From the IMG/VR virus record IMGVR_UViG_3300012918_000006, positions 1-23,378 of that record: 23,378 nt of DNA; one strand, given 5' to 3'. Below, one piece after another: positions 1 through 4,889 of the stretch (its first letter is position 1; every line of letters begins with the position of its first letter). The position numbers and the translations under genes were made by a program. Under the pieces are notes generated by a model. The model worked only from the letters and a program-made list of their open reading frames with translations. It was not told the DNA's origin and searched no databases. The stretch comes from a virus.

Positions 1-365
1 TCTTGACAGTACTCACATACCTCATGCTCTGGTGGAGCCTTGCCGTAGACTTTCGCCATAGGTACGGGATTGTCGAACTTACCACTCATCACCTTCCCGT
101 AGGTCTCGGGTCTTACCAACCACCCGAACTCGGCCTTCCATCCCTTGGTGTGCTTCACCTTTGCGTTGCAGAAATCAGATGCTGCAATCCTCTTTACGAC
201 ACTCACCCAGTAATCGAAATCATTTTTCTCTCGCACGCGATCTTGAGCCGAGAATGCTGCTGCTCCTAAATCTTCGATCTTCTGAAGACTGCCTGAATGC
301 GAGTTCCATACTTGCATCAACTCTCGTGCTGTTATCGGACGGGACTTTGGACTGCTACTGCTCAT
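1..365 (-). CDS. Phage replication-protein-like C-terminal region (partial)
   Basis: This leftward reading frame starts at ATG 363-365 and stays open to the left edge, so only about 121 residues are visible. A GAGGT ribosome binding site lies 8 bases before the start, and the gene overlaps the end of the preceding leftward gene by 11 bases, which implies translational coupling. Visible stretches include WVSVVKRIAASDFC and then GWKAEFGWLVRPETYGKVMSG. This spacing (W...V..RIAASDF, K.....W.A.F.WL..P....K...G..D) is the pattern seen at the C-terminus of many phage and prophage replication initiator or helix-turn-helix replisome-organiser proteins. I infer a DNA-replication role. The start seems close to the conserved domain, so the protein lacks the long N-terminal DNA-binding region of full-length initiators, or that part is encoded elsewhere. 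An alternative is an unrelated early protein carrying the same module. Confidence 0.7.
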   Translation of the reverse strand, partial: MSSSSPKSRPITARELMQVWNSHSGSLQKIEDLGAAAFSAQDRVREKNDFDYWVSVVKRIAASDFCNAKVKHTKGWKAEFGWLVRPETYGKVMSGKFDNPVPMAKVYGKAPPEHEVCEYCQ

Positions 366-603
366 TCTTTTTGACCTCTAACTCATCGAAGAAACATACC
401 CATCCTTGCTTCGATGGTTCGCGCTCCGCCCACATCTCTTTGTGTACCCAGTCGCTATCGATTACCCAGATCCATAGCACAGTAGAGTCGAGGTCTGTCA
501 GTCCTTTCATCAGTTGTTCTCGGGTCTTGAAAGATTTCCAGAACATCGATTCAATGCCGACCTTCGATCCCGGCTTTCCTTTAAACACGACAAACCGTTT
601 CAC
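355..603 (-). CDS. Small early protein of unknown function (82 aa)
   Basis: This 82-residue leftward gene starts with GTG at 601-603, preceded by a perfect AGGAGG ribosome binding site five bases upstream, which is strong support for the start and strand. The product is rich in tryptophan and charged residues, has no membrane segment, and shows no motif I recognise. Its stop (TAG, 355-357) lies inside the start of the next leftward gene, which has a replication-protein-like C-terminus, so it is probably the first gene of an early replication operon. The promoter should lie within about 100 bases to the right; an 11-bp palindrome (GTAAT-G-ATTAC, 621-631) just upstream of the ribosome binding site could be an operator. 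The opposite-strand open frame across the same bases has no ribosome binding site and an implausible composition. Confidence 0.75.
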   Translation of the reverse strand: MKRFVVFKGKPGSKVGIESMFWKSFKTREQLMKGLTDLDSTVLWIWVIDSDWVHKEMWAEREPSKQGWVCFFDELEVKKNEQ

Positions 604-681
604 TACTACCTCCTAAACAAGTAATGATTACAAGCAATCCTTTGTCATAGAGTTCCGAGCAAAGTCCCCCCCTACCCCCAA

Positions 682-711
682 TTGAATTGATTCAACTAGC
701 AGTCGTAAAGA
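682..711 (+). promoter_or_regulatory. Candidate promoter overlapping a palindrome
   Basis: TTGAAT at 682-687 could be a -35 box, followed by an 18-base spacer and TAAAGA at 706-711 as a -10 box. Transcription would begin near 718, a few bases before the first strong stem of the hairpin array. The -35 overlaps the 14-bp palindrome TTGAAT-TG-ATTCAA (682-695), which could be a repressor site, as expected between divergent phage operons. The match to sigma-70 consensus is only moderate, so this is a hypothesis. Confidence 0.25.
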
Positions 712-717
712 CTAAAG

Positions 718-1176
718 CCCTACCGGTCCTGGCTGACCTTATGAGAAATAAGGATCAGCAGCAGCAGTGACCGGACACCGACAATCCCCCGTCACCAGGA
801 TTACGCCTCCTGGTAAGCCGTTGCCGTCGACAGAACAATGGTTCCTCTTTGGGAGCGAAGATGATGATGATTCTCTTGATGTGTGTGTCCGTCGGACTAG
901 CCGCGGGTTCTCTTTTAAATTCATCAAAAACTCTTCCACTTTATTGTGCTCCCCTGGTGGGCCTAGCAGTTCTGCTTGCACGTCAGTTATCAGGCCGGGA
1001 ACCCATCCCGGCGCTCCTTTAGTGAGCGATATCCCCACCCAAGGTGACGTCCCCCTATCTAGCCACAGCTCTGCAAGATCCTATCTTGCATGCGGTCTCC
1101 CAGCTTGCGCCTGGACACTTCATTCGCTCTCAACGTGAGCAAATGGAAATGATAGGTTTTTGGCGACCAGTTTTTT
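718..1176 (+). ncRNA. Candidate large structured RNA (strand uncertain)
   Basis: A run of strong hairpins occupies this protein-free stretch. The first is nested: CCGGTC (723-728) pairs with GACCGG (769-774) around an 11-bp stem, GCTGACCTTAT (732-742) with ATAAGG-a-TCAGC (748-759), one bulged A and loop GAGAA. Then follow ACCAGGA/TCCTGGT (794-800/808-814), AGCAG/CTGCT (965-969/972-976), GCCGGGA/TCCCGGC (994-1000/1006-1012), CGCTC/GAGCG (1012-1016/1024-1028), CACC/GGTG (1036-1039/1043-1046), TGCAAGAT/ATCTTGCA (1072-1079/1083-1090) and CATTcGCTC/GAGCaAATG (1121-1129/1137-1145). A TTTTTT run at 1171-1176 could mark the 3' end. The size resembles the large ornate RNAs known from phages (GOLLD, ROOL), but I cannot recognise any of those families by eye. 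A chance cluster, or operators acting as DNA, remain alternatives. Confidence 0.35.
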
Positions 1177-1300
1177 AATCGTTCGATCTTTGGTATTGAA
1201 TTTTGAAGATAGTTTGATATTTACTGTGACCAAGCGGTCATATCTTTAGATCTTCAAATCAAACCGTGATGATCAGGTCCTCGTAAGACCGAACGATCAA
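1175..1300 (+). ncRNA. Candidate structured element upstream of the methyltransferase gene
   Basis: Bases 1175-1188 and 1287-1300 form a 12-of-14 inverted repeat (core ATCGTTCG/CGAACGAT) that would close a domain of about 126 nt. Inside lies a long hairpin at 1202-1258: TTTGAAGAT pairs perfectly with ATCTTCAAA (9 bp), then a symmetric 5x5 internal loop, GATA/TATC, a 7-base bulge, and TGACC/GGTCA capped by AAGC. A further GGTC/GACC stem (1276-1279/1287-1290) competes partly with the closing helix, and GTTTGAT/ATCAAAC (1212-1218/1258-1264) offers an alternative fold. It ends about 100 bases before the next gene, so it could be a leader, a small RNA or a protein-binding site. It may be part of the same transcript as the preceding hairpin array. 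Confidence 0.35.
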
Positions 1301-1361
1301 ATTGTCCCAGGGAGAACATCCCTCCCCTAGACTCTTCGGACCATAGCTAAAGTCTCGTCAG

Positions 1362-1392
1362 TTGTTAACGATAAATTTGTTCTTGCTAAAAT
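1362..1392 (+). promoter_or_regulatory. Candidate promoter for the methyltransferase operon
   Basis: TAAAAT at 1387-1392 matches five of six bases of a -10 box. A -35 could be TTGTTA (1362-1367, 19-base spacer) or TTAACG (1365-1370, 16-base spacer); neither is ideal. Transcription would start near 1399, right at the GTG start at 1401, giving a leaderless or nearly leaderless message. This fits the absence of a ribosome binding site there. Confidence 0.35.
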
Positions 1393-1400
1393 AACTCTAC

Positions 1401-2639
1401 GTGGCAAGAATGCGGGCCATGGAAATCAAGGCCAAAGACATCAAGATTGTTCCCGTTGCGGAGCTGCGCGTAAACAAAGCAAACAGAAATAAACATCCTC
1501 CAGAACAAATCGATCGCCTTGCCAAGATCATCGAATACCAAGGCTTCAGAAGCCCCGTCATCGTGAGCAATCTCTCAGGCCTAGTAGTGGCAGGCCATGG
1601 CCGATTGCTCGCCGCCAAGAAGCTAGGGATCGCACAGGTGCCGGTGATCTACCAGGACTTCGAAAATTCTGATCAAGAATATGCAGCATCAATTGCGGAT
1701 AACTCCGTTGCATCTTGGAGTGAGCTTGATCTATCAGGAATCAATCTCGATCTCGGTGATCTAGGACCTGATTTTGATATCGATCTTCTCGGCATCAAGG
1801 GATTCACGATCGACGTAGCCGACAAAACTCCAGGCTGTGACGAAGACGATGTTCCAGCGCCGCCGGTTGATCCGATTGCGAAGCGCGGGGATATTTGGCA
1901 GCTCGGTCGGCATCGGTTGATGTGTGGCGACTCGACCATGATCGACGACGTCGAAAAACTGATGGATGGTGACAATGCAGATGGTTGTTTTACAAGCCCG
2001 CCATACAATTGCGTCATTAAATACAATCAATACGACGATAAGAAAGAGAAGGAAGATTATCTTGAATTTGTGACTATCATAATTTCAAACCTATTCGCGG
2101 TTATGAAAAAAGGACGGATCATTTTTTGGAATTGCGGAAGTTCTCCCAAATCCCATGCCCATGCCCATGCCTTAGAAAGTTGTGGATTTACATTACGTCG
2201 TCAAATCATTTGGAAAAAAACTGGTTGTCAAATTCCGCTTTGGCAGAATACTAAGAAAAACCCAGTCGCCAGGTATTATCTACCGAATTACACTCACGAA
2301 AATATATTCATGGCGTCCACTGGTGAAATAGAAAATGGCGAGCCGACCACATTTGACGAAAAGTTGGCGAATGATGTTTGGGAAATATCTCAGTTTTCCG
2401 CTGGCGGTAAAGGACATCCTGCTGCGTTTCCAGTTGAACTGGTTGAACTCCCATTGGTCGCGACCACTAACGAAAACGAATTAATATTCGAGCCATTCGG
2501 AGGCAGCGGGACTACGCTAATTGCATGCGAGAAAACCAATCGCAAATGTTTCATGATGGAAATCGATCCACACTACGTCGACGTCATAGTAAAACGTTTC
2601 GAAAAATATTCAGGCCAAACAGCGGTGTTGATCACATGA
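1401..2639 (+). CDS. ParB-like domain fused to DNA methyltransferase
   Basis: This is a fusion of an N-terminal ParB/sulfiredoxin-like domain (about residues 9-115, with GHGRLLAAKKLG from residue 65) and a C-terminal SAM-dependent DNA methyltransferase. The catalytic motif TSPPYN is at 198-203 and the SAM-binding motif FGGSGT at 366-371, giving the beta-class order (catalytic motif first). The SPPY form is more typical of N4-cytosine enzymes than the DPPY of N6-adenine enzymes, but specificity cannot be fixed from sequence. Such fusions are common in phages and are thought to modify phage DNA against restriction. No cognate restriction enzyme is adjacent. GTG 1401 gives the longest frame; ATG 1410 and ATG 1419 are equally credible, and none has a good ribosome binding site. 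Base composition drops sharply near position 1995, inside the catalytic motif region, suggesting a mosaic gene. Confidence 0.9.
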   Translation: MARMRAMEIKAKDIKIVPVAELRVNKANRNKHPPEQIDRLAKIIEYQGFRSPVIVSNLSGLVVAGHGRLLAAKKLGIAQVPVIYQDFENSDQEYAASIADNSVASWSELDLSGINLDLGDLGPDFDIDLLGIKGFTIDVADKTPGCDEDDVPAPPVDPIAKRGDIWQLGRHRLMCGDSTMIDDVEKLMDGDNADGCFTSPPYNCVIKYNQYDDKKEKEDYLEFVTIIISNLFAVMKKGRIIFWNCGSSPKSHAHAHALESCGFTLRRQIIWKKTGCQIPLWQNTKKNPVARYYLPNYTHENIFMASTGEIENGEPTTFDEKLANDVWEISQFSAGGKGHPAAFPVELVELPLVATTNENELIFEPFGGSGTTLIACEKTNRKCFMMEIDPHYVDVIVKRFEKYSGQTAVLIT

Positions 2640-2760
2640 TCGCGGCCACGAGGGTTATCACCCGCGCCTAGGCACGGATGCCGAGACAAACATATCCCAC
2701 CTTGATACACTTAAAATAATTAGATTTCTGAATTTTTTACATGATGTACAATAAGTTATC

Positions 2761-2788
2761 TTAACCAATACAAGATTAGCTTTATATT
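2761..2788 (+). promoter_or_regulatory. Candidate promoter for the HNH gene
   Basis: In the AT-rich gap after the methyltransferase gene, TTAACC (2761-2766) and TATATT (2783-2788) are separated by 16 bases and precede the HNH start by about 44 bases. The -10 is good and the -35 weak. A small palindrome, TACAT-G-ATGTA, lies slightly upstream. The rest of the 2640-2831 gap shows nothing else I can assign. Confidence 0.3.
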
Positions 2789-2831
2789 CTGCCTTCATCT
2801 TAACCCCCGGATAAGAGAAGGAGATAAAAAA

Positions 2832-3326
2832 TTGGGATATACATATCGAAAGATTGATGGTCTTCAGGTTCCGGAGCATCGATGTATTTGGGAAGAGCAT
2901 CATGGAAAAATACCGGAAGGCGCTCATATCCACCACATCAATGGGATTAAGGACGACAATAGAATTGAAAACTTAGAATGTTTATCAAACCTAGATCATA
3001 TGAGAAAGCATTCAGGATTCTATAAAAACGATCGAGGCGAATGGATTAAACCATGCAAGGGATGTGGTATTCATAAATCACTAGAGACAGAGTTTTACAA
3101 AACAGATAAAAAAATCTCTACTTTATGTATGTCTTGTCATGACGACGATAGAATTATTGCCGTTTCTGATCCCAATAGGAATCCAACCTTTCTTTGCGCT
3201 GTTTGCAGAAAGACCGCACGTCGAGGACATTTGATCAAAGTGCGAGAAGGATTATCCAAAGGCACAAACGTCAAGACCTGTCGTGAAACCGATTGCATTG
3301 TCAAAGCTTCATGGGGAGAAATCTGA
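2832..3326 (+). CDS. HNH endonuclease with zinc-binding C-terminal modules
   Basis: This 164-residue protein starts at TTG 2832, chosen because AGAAGGAG lies 8 bases upstream. Residues about 15-60 form an HNH_3-type homing-endonuclease core: EHRCIWEEHHGKIPEG, then IHHINGIKDDNRIENL with the paired histidines and the asparagine, followed by LDHMRKH. The middle holds CKGCG ... CMSCHDD, a probable zinc site. The C-terminus holds a zinc-ribbon-like CAVC (122-125) ... C150/C155. HNH proteins of this kind cut or nick DNA and are often mobile within phage genomes; some act with terminase, but this gene is 4 kb from it. The gene is more AT-rich than its neighbours and has its own candidate promoter, which suggests later insertion. 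The zinc-ribbon is duplicated in the gene starting at 3930. Confidence 0.85.
   Translation: MGYTYRKIDGLQVPEHRCIWEEHHGKIPEGAHIHHINGIKDDNRIENLECLSNLDHMRKHSGFYKNDRGEWIKPCKGCGIHKSLETEFYKTDKKISTLCMSCHDDDRIIAVSDPNRNPTFLCAVCRKTARRGHLIKVREGLSKGTNVKTCRETDCIVKASWGEI
3180..3263 (+). repeat. Zinc-ribbon coding repeat, copy A
   Basis: These 84 bases in the 3' part of the HNH gene align without gaps to 3951-4034. Both encode NPTF-C-xx-C followed by RRG..I.VR.G.SKG. Here the ribbon is intact, with the second cysteine pair C150/C155 just downstream. Confidence 0.7.
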
Positions 3327-3328
3327 TC

Positions 3329-3640
3329 ATGAGCAAATCCACTCCCGGCCCTTGGTCAGTAAGTGGGCCATATGCCGATCAAACGCTATCGATCCTGGCC
3401 CCGCAAAAGGAATCTGGCTGGTCACCAATCATCGCAAATATCCGCAAGAAAAGTGATCAGAGCTATTTCGAGGCCATGGCAAATGCCAGACTGATAGCAG
3501 CAGCACCAGAGCTATTAGAATTCGCTGAGGCCGTACTGCGCGAACTCCTCGCCTCTAAACCCACACTCGATGAGGACGCCATGAATCGGCTCTGGGAGCA
3601 TGGTCAGTCCGTCGTCAAGAAAACGATGGTGAAGCCATGA
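3329..3640 (+). CDS. Conserved phage protein of the TPGPW / ANARLIAAAPELL type
   Basis: This is a 103-residue protein. The start at ATG 3329 is preferred over an upstream in-frame ATG because it begins the typical sequence MSKSTPGPWSV and has GGGGAG ten bases upstream, inside the end of the HNH gene. The C-terminal half contains the block ANARLIAAAPELLEFAEAVL, seen together with an N-terminal TPGPW in many small phage and prophage proteins. Its function is not known; it is generally found among accessory or early genes. It overlaps the next gene by four bases (ATGA), so the two are translationally coupled. No membrane segment or metal site is visible. Confidence 0.8.
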   Translation: MSKSTPGPWSVSGPYADQTLSILAPQKESGWSPIIANIRKKSDQSYFEAMANARLIAAAPELLEFAEAVLRELLASKPTLDEDAMNRLWEHGQSVVKKTMVKP

Positions 3641-3933
3641 CAAAAGATGAACTCGATCGACTGCGCGCTCTGAACCGTAAATTGGATGCAGCCTACAAAA
3701 GGGCGATTGTAGAATGCCGCCGACAATACCTTCATGCCGATAAGAACGGAGCAGGTGCCGAAAGATGGATGGAAGTTCATCGTCTCGGCGGTGAGGCCGA
3801 TGGACTGATGCATGCCTATGGCCTGATATCAGACCTCATCTATGAATTCACCAAAGAGGACGAAGCACTGAAACAATTTAATGAAGATCTATTGCTCGGC
3901 CATGGTGACGGTTCAAAGAAAGGAAAATCATGA
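3637..3933 (+). CDS. Hypothetical phage protein, helical (98 aa)
   Basis: This is a 98-residue, highly charged protein, predicted from composition to be mostly alpha-helical (start MTKDELDRLRALNRKLDAAY). I do not recognise a family. It begins at an ATGA overlap with the upstream TPGPW-type gene and ends at an ATGA overlap with the following zinc-ribbon gene, so it belongs to a small coupled operon of accessory genes. The C-terminus is lysine- and glycine-rich. No signal peptide, membrane helix or cysteine pair is seen. Confidence 0.65.
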   Translation: MTKDELDRLRALNRKLDAAYKRAIVECRRQYLHADKNGAGAERWMEVHRLGGEADGLMHAYGLISDLIYEFTKEDEALKQFNEDLLLGHGDGSKKGKS

Positions 3934-4127
3934 AGAAAAAAGCAGCAGCAAACCCAACCTTCCGTTGCATGATCTGCAATCGCTTATTTCGGCGCGGTGC
4001 CATGATCGAAGTCCGTAAGGGCCCATCCAAAGGCGTCGTGGGGAGAATTTCTGAATATTCTAACACGCCGCCTCGTACCATAACTCCTTCACCAACTATC
4101 CGGAATATCCAGATAGTTGACACCTAA
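3930..4127 (+). CDS. Truncated zinc-ribbon protein, probably degenerate
   Basis: This is a 65-residue frame coupled by ATGA to the gene before it. Residues 8-35 (NPTFRCMIC ... RRGAMIEVRKGPSKG) closely match residues 117-144 of the HNH protein. In this copy the second cysteine pair is missing: about 44 bases present in the HNH gene after the SKG codons are absent. The sequence then rejoins at a shared TGGGGAGAA and TCTGA, but out of frame, so the ancestral stop is bypassed and translation runs on through a low-complexity tail (NTPPRTITPSPT) to TAA 4125-4127. I infer that a zinc-ribbon gene was damaged by a deletion. It could still make a stable small peptide, but zinc binding through four cysteines is lost. 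Confidence 0.55.
   Translation: MKKKAAANPTFRCMICNRLFRRGAMIEVRKGPSKGVVGRISEYSNTPPRTITPSPTIRNIQIVDT
3951..4034 (+). repeat. Zinc-ribbon coding repeat, copy B
   Basis: This is the partner of 3180-3263: 84 bases with no gaps, encoding the first CxxC and the RRG..I.VR.G.SKG segment. Immediately after it the copies diverge by a deletion of about 44 bases and rejoin at TGGGGAGAA (4039-4047 here, 3312-3320 in copy A). Confidence 0.7.
4093..4119 (+). other. Strong hairpin at the 3' end of the degenerate zinc-ribbon gene
   Basis: CAACTATC (4093-4100) pairs with GATAGTTG (4112-4119). After a C-A mismatch, GGA pairs with TCC, leaving a 3-base loop. There is no T-run, so it is not a standard intrinsic terminator; it may be a 3'-end stabiliser or an operator. 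It lies within the run-on tail of the upstream frame and would have been intergenic before the presumed frameshift. Confidence 0.5.
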
Positions 4128-4140
4128 CTAAAAGCCACGA

Positions 4141-4169
4141 TTGTCATTTCCCGCCAAAAGCTCAACACT
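4141..4169 (+). promoter_or_regulatory. Weak candidate promoter before the 4181 gene
   Basis: TTGTCA (4141-4146), a 17-base spacer and AACACT (4164-4169) give a good -35 and a poor -10. The start codon at 4181 follows only 11 bases after the -10, with no ribosome binding site in between. This is the same arrangement as the gene at 9620. Support is weak on its own. Confidence 0.2.
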
Positions 4170-4180
4170 GACCGAACATC

Positions 4181-4681
4181 ATGGCTGACGGCTTTAGATC
4201 GATACTCCTCATGGATTCAGATGCCCAATACTTGGGCAATAGTCCTGGCGCTGACCTGAGAGGCCGCCTACACGTTCTCGTCGCTAACACCACTCTAGAA
4301 CCCGTCCCCGTCGCAATCGTCGACTCCTCAATGCTGCCCCTATCCTCAGTGAACGTGTTCGCCACAGCCTCAGCAGTACCATCCGGGTCAGAAGTCCTGA
4401 TCGCAACCTATACCGTGCCGCCGGCCAAGACCTTCCATCTCGTGCGCGTGGATATATCGGGCGACAACGTTGCCAAGTACAATCTCTACGTAAACGCTTT
4501 AGTCATCGCCAAGCGCCGGACCTGGTTCGGTGGAAATATCTCAGAGACAATTGAATTCTTAGACGGGCACAAAGTAGGATTAAAGCTAATAGCCGGTGAC
4601 GTAATCGAAATCAAAGTCTTCAACTATCGTCCTGATCCAGCCGACTTCGATGGACGAATCCAAGGTGTCTTGGAAGGGTAA
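4181..4681 (+). CDS. Beta-rich putative virion protein (166 aa)
   Basis: This is a 166-residue protein with alternating hydrophobic residues and few charges, typical of a beta-sandwich virion protein (for example VATYT-like strands around VLIATYTVPPAKTFHLVRVDI, then WFGGNIS and GDVIEIKVFNY). I do not recognise a specific family. It heads a set of seven co-directional genes that resemble decoration or receptor-binding accessories, so a surface structural role is inferred. No ribosome binding site precedes ATG 4181; the alternative ATG 4211 has none either. The downstream coiled-coil gene starts after a 6-base gap, using a GGAAGGG site within this gene's 3' end. Confidence 0.65.
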   Translation: MADGFRSILLMDSDAQYLGNSPGADLRGRLHVLVANTTLEPVPVAIVDSSMLPLSSVNVFATASAVPSGSEVLIATYTVPPAKTFHLVRVDISGDNVAKYNLYVNALVIAKRRTWFGGNISETIEFLDGHKVGLKLIAGDVIEIKVFNYRPDPADFDGRIQGVLEG

Positions 4682-4687
4682 TCAGCA

Positions 4688-4867
4688 ATGACAGATCTAG
4701 AGCTCCAAGTAGAGAGAAAGAAACTCGAACTCTCACGAGTACAGCACGCACGCATGGAGATGGAATTCACCATCAAGGAACGCTTGGCCGATATCGCCCG
4801 GATCAAGATCAACATCGAAGTCCAGACCAAACGAGAAGCAGAAATCAAATCACAACTTGAGAATTAA
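4688..4867 (+). CDS. Small coiled-coil protein (59 aa)
   Basis: ATG 4688 to TAA 4865-4867 encodes 59 residues, beginning MTDLELQVERKKLELSRV. Leucine and isoleucine recur at heptad-like spacing among many Lys, Arg and Glu residues across the whole length, indicating a single long amphipathic helix or coiled coil. GGAAGGG lies nine bases upstream, at the end of the preceding gene, which supports the start. The family is not recognised. Its position between two virion-type genes suggests a trimerisation or assembly helper, but that is inference. Confidence 0.65.
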   Translation: MTDLELQVERKKLELSRVQHARMEMEFTIKERLADIARIKINIEVQTKREAEIKSQLEN

Positions 4868-4889
4868 CATCTTAGATTAGGAGCACAAC

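Larger units (their letters stand above)
604..1400. other. 797-base divergent intergenic region, hairpin-rich
   Basis: This gap separates the leftward replication-type operon from the rightward accessory and virion genes. I see no convincing protein gene. The two long open frames (739-1038 minus, 767-1138 plus) overlap each other, have unusual composition and lack good ribosome binding sites. The region holds a C-tract (666-679, G-rich on the minus strand), a 14-bp palindrome TTGAAT-TG-ATTCAA at 682-695, and a series of strong inverted repeats: 732-759 inside 723-774, 794-814, 994-1012, 1012-1028, 1072-1090, 1119-1147, 1202-1258 inside 1175-1300, and 1309-1323. It probably contains divergent promoters and possibly one or two structured RNAs, listed separately. 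Confidence 0.6.

Noticed and set aside
161-616. Open plus-strand frame of 151 codons at the left end
   Set aside because: It lies opposite two minus-strand genes with good ribosome binding sites and sensible protein sequence; a shadow frame.
994-1012. Hairpin that at first looked like the T-arm of a tRNA
   Set aside because: The loop is ACCCA and lacks the TTC-A/G-A signature. No acceptor or anticodon stem of the right spacing was found, so I did not call a tRNA.
739-1038. Open minus-strand frame of 99 codons in the divergent gap, with a GTG start
   Set aside because: It has a weak, distant AGGGGGA site, a low-complexity composition (serine run, proline and glycine scatter), overlaps an equally long frame on the other strand, and lies on top of the hairpin array. 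It is not excluded but is less likely than non-coding.
767-1138. Open plus-strand frame of 123 codons in the divergent gap
   Set aside because: No ribosome binding site, serine/proline-rich composition and no recognisable motif; probably open because of base composition.
604-1400. CRISPR array or integrated insertion sequence in the hairpin-rich gap
   Set aside because: The hairpins differ in sequence and are not evenly spaced direct repeats, and no transposase or terminal repeats are present.
2658-2936. Minus-strand frame across the methyltransferase-HNH gap
   Set aside because: It overlaps the well-supported HNH start region and has no recognisable features; a shadow in AT-rich DNA.
4093-4119. 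Intrinsic terminator after the zinc-ribbon operon
   Set aside because: The stem is strong but no T-run follows, so it is reported only as a hairpin.
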